A stretch of 64,000 bases of DNA from Clostridiaceae bacterium. Its GTDB lineage: Bacteria > Bacillota > Clostridia > DSM-8532. The notes under the pieces were generated by a model that was not told where the DNA came from, ran no database searches, and worked only from the letters and a program-made list of their open reading frames with translations. The position numbers and the translations under genes were made by a program. The number at the start of each line of letters is the position of its first letter. Within the stretch, counting starts at the first letter, position 1. Shown here one piece after another: positions 7,901-17,764 of this stretch. The stretch is taken from the NCBI GenBank assembly GCA_012728015.1, contig JAAYFY010000010.1, positions 1 through 64,000 on the forward strand, in the 5' to 3' direction.

Positions 7901-9286
7901 GCCTGCGCAGGAAAGGTACATCTCACCCACCCTGTAAATATCACCGGCTCCCATGGTTATGACCAGATCCCCGGTCTGGGCGTTTTCTTCGAGAAAACGG
8001 ACGATGTCGCCGAAATCAGAAATGTATACGGCATTCCCCGTATTCTTGTTGATACCTTCGGTTACGGCACGGGAATTGATAAGTCCGCTATCCTTTTCCC
8101 TGGCAGCGTAGATATCGGTTACTACTACTGTGTCCGCAAGGGCGAACACGCGTGAGAAATCATCAAGAAGCTCATAAGACCTGGTATAGGTATGGGGCTG
8201 GAAGACACAGATCAAATGGCCTGCCGCAAGGGTCCTCGCGGCTCTAAGCGAAGCCTGTATCTCTGTCGGGTGATGGGCATAGTCGTCCATGACCCGGATG
8301 CCGTTTCTCGTACCCTTGTCTTCCAACCTTCTGTGGGTTCCTTTATAGCTTTCCAGGCCTTTGATGACCGAAGTCCGGGGAACGCCCATGGCATGGCAGG
8401 CGGCTATGCTGGCCAGGGCGTTGGAAACATTGTGCAGACCGGGCACCTGGAGTTTCACCCTGCCCCAGGACGATTTCTTATAGCATGCCGTAAAGTCGGC
8501 GCATCCGTTTTCAAAGGATATATTCTCACAGGTCCAGTCTGCGTCCGCGGAGTTCAGGCCATAGCTTATAAAAGGCCTTGTGAGGGTTTTGGACAGCAGG
8601 CGGGTCTGGGGATCATCATAGTTCAAAACTATGGTTCCAGGGTTTCTTACATTGGAGAGGAAGGATTGGAATGAAGACCGGACATGGTCGACATCCCTGA
8701 AATAGTCCAAATGGTCGGCTTCAATATTCAGGACCACAGCAAGCGCCGGCCTGATTTTCAGGAAGCTGTCCTTGTATTCACATGCTTCGGCTATAAACCA
8801 TGAACTGCTGCCTATTCTTGTATTGCCCCCGATGGCATCAAGCATTCCACCCACATGGATAGTGGGATCAAGTCCACCTTCCAGCATGACCTGTGATATC
8901 ATGGAGGTGGTGGTGGTTTTTCCATGGGTTCCGGAAACGGCTATGCAATGCTGGAAATGGTCCATGATTACGCCCAATAGTTCAGCCCTGTCCATCACAG
9001 GAATCCCCCTGCTCCGCGCTTCAGCAAGCTCGGGGTTATCCTGCGGGATGGCGGCAGAATAGACCACAAGATCCTGATTTGTAATGTTTGAGGCGTCATG
9101 GGACGAAAAGACCACTGCGCCCATGTTCCTGAGTCTATTAATTATACCTGATTCACCGATATCGGATCCGGTGACTTTTGTACCTTTATGCATCAATATT
9201 TCGGCCAGGCCGCTCATGCTGATGCCGCCAATGCCCACCATGTGGATGGTAATATTTCCCGGGGCAAATGAAAAGCGATTTTTCAT
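7892..9286 (-). CDS. murC: UDP-N-acetylmuramate-L-alanine ligase
   Basis: MurC adds L-alanine to UDP-MurNAc, the first amino acid of the peptidoglycan stem peptide, in the cytoplasm. The 464-residue length is normal. Visible features are the N-terminal UDP-binding glycine-rich HMVGIGGISMSGLAE, the ATP-binding SGTHGKTTTT, NIEADHLDYF of the central domain, and the C-terminal DDYAHHPTEI. The chosen ATG at 9286 is preceded by GGAG 9 nt upstream; the open frame continues 21 codons further without an RBS. It is divergent from spoVG and tail-to-tail with spoIIE. A sigma-A-like promoter lies at 9320-9349 on the minus strand. Confidence 0.95.
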   Translation of the reverse strand: MKNRFSFAPGNITIHMVGIGGISMSGLAEILMHKGTKVTGSDIGESGIINRLRNMGAVVFSSHDASNITNQDLVVYSAAIPQDNPELAEARSRGIPVMDRAELLGVIMDHFQHCIAVSGTHGKTTTTSMISQVMLEGGLDPTIHVGGMLDAIGGNTRIGSSSWFIAEACEYKDSFLKIRPALAVVLNIEADHLDYFRDVDHVRSSFQSFLSNVRNPGTIVLNYDDPQTRLLSKTLTRPFISYGLNSADADWTCENISFENGCADFTACYKKSSWGRVKLQVPGLHNVSNALASIAACHAMGVPRTSVIKGLESYKGTHRRLEDKGTRNGIRVMDDYAHHPTEIQASLRAARTLAAGHLICVFQPHTYTRSYELLDDFSRVFALADTVVVTDIYAAREKDSGLINSRAVTEGINKNTGNAVYISDFGDIVRFLEENAQTGDLVITMGAGDIYRVGEMYLSCAGSP

Positions 9287-9319
9287 TAATACACGCTCCA
9301 GTGCAAATATGCCAGATAG

Positions 9320-9349
9320 ATTATATATCAGCGGACAGGATAGACACAA
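9320..9349 (-). promoter_or_regulatory. Sigma-A promoter of murC
   Basis: On the minus strand TTGTGT (9349-9344) and TATAAT (9325-9320) are 18 nt apart, about 35 nt before the murC start. The -10 is perfect and the -35 is partial. Confidence 0.45.
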
Positions 9350-9418
9350 GGTCCCCTAGGGAAGTATTCCAGCAAGAAGGAAAATATATGCAATTATTTT
9401 TTTAAAATTTATAAATAA

Positions 9419-9447
9419 GAAGGATATTTGAAATTTATGCCGAAATA
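9419..9447 (+). promoter_or_regulatory. Sigma-H promoter of spoVG
   Basis: GAAGGATAT (9419-9427) fits the sigma-H -35 RNAGGAWWW exactly. GCCGAAATA (9439-9447) fits the -10 RNNGAAT with one mismatch. The spacing is 11 nt, as expected. An A/T-rich stretch (about 9380-9418) lies directly upstream, as in B. subtilis spoVG, the classic sigma-H gene. Confidence 0.65.
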
Positions 9448-9456
9448 TTGTATTAT
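9428..9456 (+). promoter_or_regulatory. Overlapping sigma-A promoter of spoVG
   Basis: TTGAAA (9428-9433) and TATTAT (9451-9456) are 17 nt apart. The element is interleaved with the sigma-H promoter, so the two polymerase forms would compete for the same DNA. Confidence 0.5.
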
Positions 9457-9504
9457 TATTATACCAAATCTACATGTATTTAACGGAAGGTGGGCTGCTA
9501 AAAA

Positions 9505-9798
9505 ATGGAAATAACAGATATCAGGATTCGTAAGGTAGAAGCGGAAGGAAAAATGAAGGCTGTAGTATCGGTTACTTTCGATAACGAGTTTGTTGTCCAT
9601 GACATCAAGATTATTGAAAGTCAGAACGGCCTGTTTATCGCAATGCCGAGCCGCAAGACACCGGCGGGAGAGTTCAGGGACATAGCACATCCAATTAACG
9701 CGGATGCAAGGAACAAAGTCCAGAATGCCATTCTGGAGAAATATCAGTCGATGCTTGCGGAAGAAGAAGCGGCAGGAGCGCTTACAGGCGTCGAATAG
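9505..9798 (+). CDS. spoVG: Septation/sporulation regulator SpoVG
   Basis: SpoVG is a small conserved nucleic-acid-binding regulator that affects asymmetric septation, cortex formation and other genes. The 97-residue protein starts [19 protein letters not shown] and contains the typical [18 protein letters not shown] block followed by a C-terminal helix. RBS GGAAGGTGG lies at 9485-9493. The gene has sigma-H and sigma-A promoters and its own terminator at 9821-9853, so it seems largely monocistronic, followed by glmU as in Bacillus. Confidence 0.96.
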   Translation: MEITDIRIRKVEAEGKMKAVVSVTFDNEFVVHDIKIIESQNGLFIAMPSRKTPAGEFRDIAHPINADARNKVQNAILEKYQSMLAEEEAAGALTGVE

Positions 9799-9820
9799 TA
9801 CAAGTACAGCACACTTATTT

Positions 9821-9853
9821 GGCACTTATGTAATAAGTGCCTTATTTATTTTA
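9821..9853 (+). terminator. Terminator after spoVG
   Basis: Stem GGCACTTA (9821-9828) with TAAGTGCC (9834-9841), loop TGTAA, followed by the T-rich TTATTTATTTTA. A good intrinsic terminator. No convincing promoter is visible between it and glmU, so glmU may rely partly on readthrough. Confidence 0.8.
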
Positions 9854-9938
9854 CGGCTTATTATCAGAGTGGACAATTGAAAACAATCGCCGAATATGAA
9901 ACAATAATTGTTGGAGAGCCACTGAAAGGAGCAATTCT

Positions 9939-11321
9939 ATGCAACCCCTGATTACAGTTATTCTTGCGGCCGGGGCCGGTACCAGGATGAAATCCGGCAC
10001 TGCCAAGGTCTTGCATAAAATCTGCGGACAGACCTTGCTGGCTTATGTTGTTGACGCGGCCAGAAAGGCCGGATCAAGCGAGATTATCGCGGTAATCGGG
10101 CATCAGGCCGACCTGGTGAGGGAATCGGTTAAGGATGTCACCTTTGTCCTGCAGGAGGAGCAATTGGGAACAGGTCATGCGGTAATGCAGGCACGTCACC
10201 TTCTGGAAGGGAAGGTTGGAACGGTGCTGGTTGTTTGCGGCGATACGCCACTTATAACCGCCCGGACTTTGAAGCAGGCTTATGAAACCCACCTGAAAGA
10301 TAAGAACCATGTTACTGTCATCACTGCCCGTGTCAGTGATCCCACTGGCTACGGAAGGATTATCAGGGGCCGGGACGGAAGGATTGGTTCCATAGTGGAA
10401 CATAAGGACGCCACCGAGGAGCAAAGGGCGATTAATGAGATCAACTCAGGAATTTACTTCTTTGAGGCGCCTGCGCTGCTTAAGGCGCTGGAAGGGCTGG
10501 GGAACGCCAACAGCCAGGGAGAGTATTATCTTACCGACACCATTGGGGCTATACTTTCGGACCATGGCTCGGCAGGCGCGTATCTTACCCACGACAGCAG
10601 CGAGATACTGGGAATCAATGACCGTTTCCAGCTTGCAGAGGCTGAAAGAACCATGAGGGACAGGATTATACATGAGCATATGAAAAACGGGGTTACCTTT
10701 ATTCTCCCCGAAACATCGGTAATAGGGCCCAATGTGGAGATAGGAAGGGATACCGTTATATATCCGGGAACCCTTCTGGAAGGCGGCACGAAAATAGGCG
10801 GCCGGTGCGTCATTGGCCCCTATACGCGTATTTCAGATTCTGTGGTCTGCGAAGATGTATATATCATGAATTCGGTTGTCCTGGAATCCCAAATCGGCTC
10901 AAATTCCAAAGTGGGGCCTTTTGCCTATCTGCGTCCCGGCAGCAGCATAGGGAATAATGTAAAGATCGGTGATTTTGTTGAGTTAAAGAATTCAGAGATC
11001 GGGGACAATACAAAAGTATCCCATCTTGCCTACATCGGGGACGCTCTTGTGGGGAAAAATGTAAACATGGGATGCGGGGTTGTGGTGGTAAACTATGACG
11101 GTTCCAAAAAGCACCGGACAGTGGTGGGCGACTATGCCTTTGTAGGATGCAATGTCAACCTGGTTTCACCTGTCGAGGTGAAGCCACATTCATATATTGC
11201 CGCGGGATCCACCATTACCGAAGAGGTGCCCGAGTATTCCCTGGCCATAGCACGCAGCCGTCAGACCATAATCAGTGACTGGGTGAAAAGGAAGGGATTT
11301 GATAAAAATAATAATGATTGA
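9939..11321 (+). CDS. glmU: Bifunctional GlmU: uridyltransferase/acetyltransferase
   Basis: GlmU makes UDP-N-acetylglucosamine from glucosamine-1-phosphate in two steps, acetylation then uridylyl transfer, feeding peptidoglycan and wall polymer synthesis. The 460 residues fit the family. The N-terminal pyrophosphorylase domain shows [11 protein letters not shown] (9-19) and VCGDTPL. The C-terminal half is a left-handed beta-helix of hexapeptide repeats (for example [13 protein letters not shown] and [13 protein letters not shown]) ending in the acetyltransferase site. ATG 9939 follows RBS GAAAGGA. prs follows, its RBS just past the glmU stop. Confidence 0.96.
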   Translation: MQPLITVILAAGAGTRMKSGTAKVLHKICGQTLLAYVVDAARKAGSSEIIAVIGHQADLVRESVKDVTFVLQEEQLGTGHAVMQARHLLEGKVGTVLVVCGDTPLITARTLKQAYETHLKDKNHVTVITARVSDPTGYGRIIRGRDGRIGSIVEHKDATEEQRAINEINSGIYFFEAPALLKALEGLGNANSQGEYYLTDTIGAILSDHGSAGAYLTHDSSEILGINDRFQLAEAERTMRDRIIHEHMKNGVTFILPETSVIGPNVEIGRDTVIYPGTLLEGGTKIGGRCVIGPYTRISDSVVCEDVYIMNSVVLESQIGSNSKVGPFAYLRPGSSIGNNVKIGDFVELKNSEIGDNTKVSHLAYIGDALVGKNVNMGCGVVVVNYDGSKKHRTVVGDYAFVGCNVNLVSPVEVKPHSYIAAGSTITEEVPEYSLAIARSRQTIISDWVKRKGFDKNNND

Positions 11322-11341
11322 TTTTGGAGGTTTTGCTCGAC

Positions 11342-12304
11342 ATGAATCTTCACGGTAAGGATATTAAAATCTTTGCAGGAAACTCCAACCTCGAACTGGC
11401 TGAAGAGATTGCCCAAAAGATTGGTCTGCCCCTGGGTGAAGCAGTGGTGGGCCGGTTCAGCGACGGCGAAACCGCAATCAGCATCTACGAACCTGTCAGG
11501 GGTTCCGATGTTTTCATCATCCAGTCCACCAGTACTCCGGTAAACGAGAATCTTGTGGAACTGCTGATTCTGATCGACGCGCTGAGACGTGCTTCTGCCG
11601 GCAGGATAACCGCGGTCATGCCATACTTCGGCTATGCGCGGCAGGACCGTAAGGCCAAGGCAAGGGATCCCATATCGGCAAAACTGGTAGCCAATCTGAT
11701 CACCACGGCGGGGGCGGACAGGGTGCTGACCATGGATCTCCATGTCCCGCAGCTGCAAGGTTTTTTTGATATCCCAGTGGACCATCTGCTGGGTTTCCCC
11801 ATCCTGGCCAAGCATTTCTGGGAGAAGTTTAATGGGAAGGTTGACGACGTTGTGGTTGTTTCCCCTGATGTAGGCAGCGTGACAAGATCGAGGAAATTCG
11901 CGGAAAGCCTGGATGTGCCCATGGCCATTATTGACAAGAGGCGTCCCAAGGCCAATGTCTGTGAGATCATGAATATCATCGGAGATGTAAAGGGAAAGCG
12001 CGCAATTCTGATGGATGACCTCATCGATACCGCGGGGACGGTTGTCACCGCTGCTAATGCCCTGGCCGATATGGGCGCCGCCGAAATCTATGCCTGCTGC
12101 ACCCACCCGGTACTTTCAGGGCCGGCTGTCGACAGGATCAGGACATCGGTTATCAAGGAAATGGTGGTCTTAAATACCATCCAGCTTCCGAAAGAGAAGA
12201 TGATCAGCAAGATAACGATTCTTTCGGTGGCCGATATTCTCGCCGAAGCCATTGAAAGGATATACGGCGACATATCAATTTCCACGCTTTTCACACAGCA
12301 ATAG
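11342..12304 (+). CDS. prs: Ribose-phosphate pyrophosphokinase
   Basis: Makes phosphoribosyl pyrophosphate from ribose-5-phosphate and ATP for nucleotide, histidine and tryptophan synthesis. The 320-residue protein has the signature [18 protein letters not shown], the flexible loop, and the PRPP-binding loop [10 protein letters not shown]. The open frame could begin at 11318 inside glmU, but ATG 11342 has RBS GGAGG at 11326-11330 and gives the conserved N-terminus [13 protein letters not shown]-type (here [17 protein letters not shown]). It sits between glmU and pth. The ctc gene found here in Bacillus is absent. Confidence 0.95.
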   Translation: MNLHGKDIKIFAGNSNLELAEEIAQKIGLPLGEAVVGRFSDGETAISIYEPVRGSDVFIIQSTSTPVNENLVELLILIDALRRASAGRITAVMPYFGYARQDRKAKARDPISAKLVANLITTAGADRVLTMDLHVPQLQGFFDIPVDHLLGFPILAKHFWEKFNGKVDDVVVVSPDVGSVTRSRKFAESLDVPMAIIDKRRPKANVCEIMNIIGDVKGKRAILMDDLIDTAGTVVTAANALADMGAAEIYACCTHPVLSGPAVDRIRTSVIKEMVVLNTIQLPKEKMISKITILSVADILAEAIERIYGDISISTLFTQQ

Positions 12305-12315
12305 GGGAGTATGCC

Positions 12316-12876
12316 ATGCATATCGTAGCAGGTCTTGGAAACCCAGGTGCAAGATATCACATGACCAGGCATAATGTGGGGTTTGACACCATTGATTTTT
12401 TAGCCGTCCAGTACCGGCTGACCCATTTCAGATCCAGGCACAAGGCCCTTGTAGCCGAGGGCATGATGCAGGGCAAAAAGGTTATGCTGGTAAAACCGCA
12501 GACCTATATGAACAACAGCGGTGAATCGCTGGCTGAGATACTCAGCTGGTACAAGGCAGATCCGGCGAAGCTCATCGTCATCTATGACGATGCTGATCTT
12601 GATCCGGGCAAGCTCCGGATCAGGCAGAAAGGCGGTCCGGGAACCCATAACGGCATGCGTTCCATTATCAGCCATCTTGGGGCAGAGGATTTTCCCAGGG
12701 TCAGGATAGGGATAGGCAAGCCCGGTTCCGAAATGGACCTGGCCGATTTCGTGCTGAGCAGATTCACACCGGAGGAGCGGAGCCTGGTCAATGATGCCAT
12801 TGAGCGGGCGGCCCTTGCGGTAGCGACCATGGTTTGCGCATCGGTAGAGGCGGCTATGGGGAAATATAACCGATGA
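12316..12876 (+). CDS. pth: Peptidyl-tRNA hydrolase
   Basis: Releases tRNA from prematurely dropped peptidyl-tRNA, recycling it for translation; called SpoVC in Bacillus. The 186-residue protein carries GLGNPGARYHMTRHNVGFD (catalytic histidine in RHN), PQTYMNNSGESL, and DDADLDPGKLRIR followed by GGPGTHNGMRS. Its last bases overlap the mfd start in an ATGA junction, which indicates translational coupling. The fin gene found between pth and mfd in Bacillus is missing. Confidence 0.95.
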   Translation: MHIVAGLGNPGARYHMTRHNVGFDTIDFLAVQYRLTHFRSRHKALVAEGMMQGKKVMLVKPQTYMNNSGESLAEILSWYKADPAKLIVIYDDADLDPGKLRIRQKGGPGTHNGMRSIISHLGAEDFPRVRIGIGKPGSEMDLADFVLSRFTPEERSLVNDAIERAALAVATMVCASVEAAMGKYNR

Positions 12877-15800
12877 AGCAGATGAATTTACCCAACTCTT
12901 TTCTGGAAGCGTCAGCCTGTCTGAAATCATTAGCAGGCAAAATCCGACCCGGCGCCGAAATAGTGGCGTCCGGTGTTTCCGAATCGCAAAAGCGGCATCT
13001 GGCCTGGCAGGCGGCCCGCCAATCCGGCATGAAGGGCGTTTATGCGGCCTGGAACGAAATGCAGGCCAGGCAAGCTTTTATGGACCTTTCCTGGCTTACC
13101 GGGGATCGGGCCATATACCTTCCAGGCCGTGAGATCATGCTCTATGATGTGGAGGCCAGGAGCTTCGAACAGACCTATGACAGGATAACTGCCCTGGTCA
13201 GGATCCTGAAGGGTGATTACGACTTTGTGGTAACCTCAGCCGAATCACTCCTCCATCGCCTTATGTCTCCCCGGGAACTGGCCCGGCATCTTCTGGAGCT
13301 CAGGACCGGCGGACAGGCAAGGATTGAGGATCTGGAAGAGAAGCTTCTGGAAATGGGCTATGAGCGTGTTGACAAGGTTGAGGGCAAGGCCCAGTATGCC
13401 GTAAGGGGTGGAATTGTGGATGTATTCCCCATCAATACCGATCTGCCCTGCCGTATTGAATTCTTTGATATAGAAATAGATTCCATTCGTGTCTTCTCCC
13501 CCGAAACCCAGCGCTCTGTCCAGGCAATTGAACACCTGGAGGTTTATCCCGCCAGGGAAATCATATATACCCGCAGCCAGATACCCGGCATAACCAGTCG
13601 TATACAGGAAGCTCTTGGTAAGGCCCTTGAGAAGGTTTCCCGGGATATAAAACATCTTTTTGCGAAAAACATCGATCGGTATATGGAAAAACTTCAGGAT
13701 AGCCACTATTTCACAGGGGTTGACAAGTTTATCCCGTTTATCCTGGAAAGCAGTGCCGACCTTTTTGAGTATACCGGGGAAGGGCATCTGTTATTTTTGG
13801 ATGAGCCGGCAAGGGCCCATGAAAGGATGGAAAACCAGCGGGAGGAATTCCGCGGCCTGTGCGATGTCCTTACCGAAAAGGGAATGATACTGGGCGAAAC
13901 CTACGACCTGCTCTTTGATACAGACACCATTCTTTTTTCTGCATTGAAGCATCCCGTCATAACCCTCGCGCCCCTTGAAGGTTCAGGGGCTATAACACCG
14001 CATCCCGCTGCCAGTTTTCATTTCAATGGCGCCAGCGTCAGCCCGTATATCGGGAAGATGGATCTGCTCTTCGACGATATCAGGAAATGGGCTGATCAGG
14101 GATACAGGGTACTTATACTGGTTTCCCGGGAGGACAGGGTAGGGCGGCTGATTGATGAATTCCGTGAAAGAGGGATGCCTGCGGCAAATGCCGGGCATTT
14201 TACAGCCTGGCCGGAAGGATGTGCTGTTGTTGTGGGCGTAGGCTGCCTGCACAGCGGCTTTGTCTATCGTGATGAGAAGTACGCGGTGGTAGCCGAGAGC
14301 GATATTTCGGCCAGGAGCATGAAAAGGGCGAGGAGGAAAGCCCCCGGGCGAGGAAGGCGGATTGAAACCTATACCGATCTAAAACCCGGGGATTATGTGG
14401 TCCACCAGGTCCATGGCATAGGTATCTACCAGGGTATTGAACAGCTGACGGTGGAAGGGCTCAGGAGGGACTACCTGAAGATTTCCTACAGGGATGGCGG
14501 TACCCTTTTCATTCCCACCACCAATATGGATCTGATCCAGAAATATGTGGGCTCCGAAGGCCGTGAACCCAGGCTGAACAAGCTGGGCGGGACCGAGTGG
14601 GCCAGGACGAAGAAACGGGTGAAGGAATCCTTAAAGGAACTGGCAGCCTCGCTGATCAGGCTCCAAGCCGAAAGGAAGAGCATCAGCGGTTACGCCTTTT
14701 CACCCGATACGGTCTGGCAGAGGCAGTTTGAGGAAGCCTTCGACTATGAGGAAACGCCGGACCAGCTCAAATGTGTTGAGGAGATAAAAAGGGACATGGA
14801 ATCCGATGTGATCATGGACCGGCTGCTGTGCGGGGATGTGGGTTACGGGAAAACCGAAGTGGCACTGAGGGCTGCGTTCAAGGCGGTAATGGACGGTAGG
14901 CAGGTGGCTTTCCTGGTACCCACCACCGTCTTATGCTCTCAGCATTATGAGAACTTCAAAAAGCGTTTTTCAGGATTCCCCGTCAGGGTTGAGATGCTGA
15001 GCCGTTTCAGGACCAACGCCGAGCAGCGCGCCATCCTCCGTGACTTGAAAACCGGCCGGATAGATATCATCGTCGGAACCCACATGCTCTTTTCGGAGGA
15101 GGTTAAGTTCAGGGATTTGGGCTTGCTTATAATTGATGAGGAGCACCGGTTCGGGGTAGCCCATAAAGAAACCATCAAGAACAGGTATCCCCATGTGGAT
15201 ACTCTTACCCTTTCTGCTACGCCCATACCCAGGACGCTGAACATGTCCCTGACGGGTATCCGTGATATCAGCACCATTGAGGATCCCCCGGAACACCGCT
15301 ATCCCGTGCAGACATATGTGGTGGAGTACCGGGAGGATATCGTCAGGGACGCCATACACAGGGAACTGGCCCGCAGCGGCCAGGTATTCTATCTTTACAA
15401 CAGGGTCCGGGGTATCCGGTCTAAGGCTGCCCAGATACAGAAGCTGGTTCCCGAAGCCCTGGTGGGTTTTGCCCATGGCCAGATGAGCGAGCGGGAACTT
15501 GAACAGGTTATACAATCCTTCCTTGACCAGGAGTTTAACGTGCTGGTCTGTACCACCATCATTGAGTCGGGGATCGATATGCCCAATGTCAATACCATCA
15601 TAGTGGAGGACTCCGATAAACTGGGCCTTGCCCAGCTGTATCAGCTCAGGGGGCGGGTGGGCCGGTCCAGCCGCCTGGCATATGCCTACCTGACCTACAA
15701 AAAAGACAAGGTTCTCGGCGAAACAGCCGAAAAGCGCCTGAAGGCGATAAGAGAATTCACCGAATTCGGTTCAGGTTTCAAGATAGCCATGAGGGACCTG

Positions 15801-16394
15801 CAGATCCGCGGAGCCGGAAACCTCCTGGGTCCGGAACAGCACGGCCACATGGAAAGCGTGGGCTATGATATGTACCTGAGGCTTCTTGATGAGGCCATTG
15901 CCGAGATGAAGGGCGAGCCGCCGAAGCGGGCCAGCCTCGAAACCAGCGTTGAATTCCGGGTCCCTGCCCATATCGATGCCAGGTATATCCCGGATGAGGA
16001 CCAAAGGATCGATATGTACAAGTCCATAGCGTCGGTGAAGGATGAAGAGGAAGCCATGGACGTAATGGACGAGCTTATAGACCGCTATGGCGACATACCT
16101 GAGGAAACCCGGAACCTGATCGACATAGCCCTGATCAAGAACATGGCCCTCTCGCTGGGCTTCAGTTCCATCAAGGAAAAGGACGATATGGTGGTTCTCA
16201 GCTATTCCGACCAGGCTGCCATAGACCCGAGGATCATCATGGAAATAACCAGGAGATGGAGGGGGCATTTGCTGTTCAGTGCCGGAAAGCAGCCCTATTT
16301 GTCATATCGGCTGAATGGCCAGGAAAGACGCGATCTTATAAGGAATATTAAGATTCTATTACATGACCTGGTGAAATTGAAGTCAACCGGCTGA
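12873..16394 (+). CDS. mfd: Transcription-repair coupling factor
   Basis: Mfd removes RNA polymerase stalled at DNA lesions and recruits UvrA, acting as a dsDNA translocase. The 1173 residues match the family: a UvrB-like N-terminal module, the CarD-like polymerase-interaction domain (from about 500, LKPGDYVVHQVHGIGIY), the RecG-like helicase with Walker A GDVGYGKTE (about 652-660) and DEEH (about 753), TLSATPIPRTL, a C-terminal helicase lobe with QLRGRVGRS, and the TRCF domain. The start overlaps pth by 4 nt. Confidence 0.97.
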   Translation: MKQMNLPNSFLEASACLKSLAGKIRPGAEIVASGVSESQKRHLAWQAARQSGMKGVYAAWNEMQARQAFMDLSWLTGDRAIYLPGREIMLYDVEARSFEQTYDRITALVRILKGDYDFVVTSAESLLHRLMSPRELARHLLELRTGGQARIEDLEEKLLEMGYERVDKVEGKAQYAVRGGIVDVFPINTDLPCRIEFFDIEIDSIRVFSPETQRSVQAIEHLEVYPAREIIYTRSQIPGITSRIQEALGKALEKVSRDIKHLFAKNIDRYMEKLQDSHYFTGVDKFIPFILESSADLFEYTGEGHLLFLDEPARAHERMENQREEFRGLCDVLTEKGMILGETYDLLFDTDTILFSALKHPVITLAPLEGSGAITPHPAASFHFNGASVSPYIGKMDLLFDDIRKWADQGYRVLILVSREDRVGRLIDEFRERGMPAANAGHFTAWPEGCAVVVGVGCLHSGFVYRDEKYAVVAESDISARSMKRARRKAPGRGRRIETYTDLKPGDYVVHQVHGIGIYQGIEQLTVEGLRRDYLKISYRDGGTLFIPTTNMDLIQKYVGSEGREPRLNKLGGTEWARTKKRVKESLKELAASLIRLQAERKSISGYAFSPDTVWQRQFEEAFDYEETPDQLKCVEEIKRDMESDVIMDRLLCGDVGYGKTEVALRAAFKAVMDGRQVAFLVPTTVLCSQHYENFKKRFSGFPVRVEMLSRFRTNAEQRAILRDLKTGRIDIIVGTHMLFSEEVKFRDLGLLIIDEEHRFGVAHKETIKNRYPHVDTLTLSATPIPRTLNMSLTGIRDISTIEDPPEHRYPVQTYVVEYREDIVRDAIHRELARSGQVFYLYNRVRGIRSKAAQIQKLVPEALVGFAHGQMSERELEQVIQSFLDQEFNVLVCTTIIESGIDMPNVNTIIVEDSDKLGLAQLYQLRGRVGRSSRLAYAYLTYKKDKVLGETAEKRLKAIREFTEFGSGFKIAMRDLQIRGAGNLLGPEQHGHMESVGYDMYLRLLDEAIAEMKGEPPKRASLETSVEFRVPAHIDARYIPDEDQRIDMYKSIASVKDEEEAMDVMDELIDRYGDIPEETRNLIDIALIKNMALSLGFSSIKEKDDMVVLSYSDQAAIDPRIIMEITRRWRGHLLFSAGKQPYLSYRLNGQERRDLIRNIKILLHDLVKLKSTG

Positions 16395-16463
16395 TTTATT
16401 ATAATAATGGCTGTACAGCGGGGCAATAATAATCTGGCCAGCTCGTATAAAAGGGTGAATTTT

Positions 16464-17618
16464 ATGGATAAAAAGATGAAAGCTGACCGGTACGGCAGGA
16501 AGAAAAAGCTGATCCGGACAAAACGCGAAACCATGATCATCAGAGCTGTAATAGTCCTGGTCATTCTCGCGGCTGCTTTTCTGGTATGGTATATGATCGA
16601 TTCCCGTAGTTATGTCGCCAGTGTTGCCGGATACAGGATCGAAAAATACGAATATGAATTCTTCCTGCGACAGCAGATTTTAAAATCCGAGCAGGATTGG
16701 GGCATATCGGGCAAATCCGATGAGGAGAAAGAGCAGTATTGGCTGAAAACCGAGGGCGGGCAGAATCCCTGGGAAGCCGCCAAGAATGAAACCCTCAACA
16801 CGTCAAAGAAATATATGATACAGCTTATCAAGGCCAGGGAGATGGGTATAACGGTAGACAACAACGTTAGAAACGAGGTTGTCCAGACCCTTTTATTATA
16901 CCAGCAGCAGCTTGGTTTGTCAGACAGCGATTTTGTCATGTGGGTGCAGCAGTCCACCGGCGTGACGCTGGACCAATACAGGAAGATACTTGAGAACACT
17001 AAGGTCAACGACAAGTTCAGAAGCGAATACCTGAAACAATACTATAAACCCGCTGAGATTACCGAGGAAGAGATACGGGCTGAGTATGAGAGCAATCCGG
17101 AACAGTATGACAGCGCCGACATAAGCTATATATGGCTCAGTAAGTATGATGAGATGGGAACCACCCTGTCCCAGGAAGAAATCGATGTGAAGATGGACAC
17201 AGCCGAAAGGATCCTGGAGAAAATCCGCAGCGGCGAAGATATGGACGAGCTGATAGAGCTCTACTCTGAAGAGGGTACCGAGGGTTCCGACCTGCCGCCT
17301 GGCAAGCTGACGGTGAACAGCAGCGCCTATCTGCAATACCCCTATTTTGAAGATCTTTTCGATTATGCCCTCAAGGGAAAGACCGGGGATTCGGATATAG
17401 TGGATACCGATATGGTCATATTTATCGTAAGGGTTGACAGGCACACCGAACTGGATGATGTCAGAGGCTCGGTAAAGTCCTACCTGGAAACCACCAGGGA
17501 AACTGAATGGTACAATAACGAGCTGGAGAAGTGGAACAGCGATACGAGGTTCAACATAATCAAGAACGATACCGTCTATGACTCCATTACCTACGAAACC
17601 TATCTGAAGAAGAAATAA
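16464..17618 (+). CDS. PrsA/SurA-like peptidylprolyl isomerase
   Basis: A membrane-anchored extracytoplasmic foldase. Residues 1-27 are basic, followed by one membrane segment (about 28-48) without a lipobox cysteine, so it is probably an uncleaved anchor rather than a lipoprotein as in Bacillus PrsA. A SurA-N-like helical region follows (about 60-210), then a parvulin-like region with YSEEGTEGSDLP and an FEDLFDYALKGKTGDS block. ATG 16464 gives 384 residues and has a weak AAGGGTG RBS; the frame extends 19 codons further upstream. It follows mfd after 69 nt and is closed by the terminator at 17662. Likely substrates are exported proteins, possibly spore envelope proteins. Confidence 0.82.
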   Translation: MDKKMKADRYGRKKKLIRTKRETMIIRAVIVLVILAAAFLVWYMIDSRSYVASVAGYRIEKYEYEFFLRQQILKSEQDWGISGKSDEEKEQYWLKTEGGQNPWEAAKNETLNTSKKYMIQLIKAREMGITVDNNVRNEVVQTLLLYQQQLGLSDSDFVMWVQQSTGVTLDQYRKILENTKVNDKFRSEYLKQYYKPAEITEEEIRAEYESNPEQYDSADISYIWLSKYDEMGTTLSQEEIDVKMDTAERILEKIRSGEDMDELIELYSEEGTEGSDLPPGKLTVNSSAYLQYPYFEDLFDYALKGKTGDSDIVDTDMVIFIVRVDRHTELDDVRGSVKSYLETTRETEWYNNELEKWNSDTRFNIIKNDTVYDSITYETYLKKK

Positions 17619-17661
17619 TCCACATTTCCAAAAAGAATATATTGTTACTGAAAGGAATGGG

Positions 17662-17692
17662 AAACCGCTGTTTGATTGGAACGGCGGTTTTT
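17662..17692 (+). terminator. Terminator after the PrsA-like gene
   Basis: An 11-bp stem, AAACCGCTGTT (17662-17672) with AACGGCGGTTT (17680-17690) and one G-T pair, loop TGATTGG, ending in a run of five T. It closes the glmU-to-PrsA group before spoIIIA. Confidence 0.75.
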
Positions 17693-17764
17693 CTATACAT
17701 ATCGGTCCGGCCGGCGGCATAGATTTAAGCATGTCCCCATATACGCATAAGAAGGTCGACAAGT

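Noticed and set aside
17717-17745. Possible sigma-E promoter of the spoIIIA operon (GCATAGA, 14 nt, CATATACG)
   Set aside because: Both hexamers have mismatches and the expected transcript start would fall on the RBS, leaving almost no leader.
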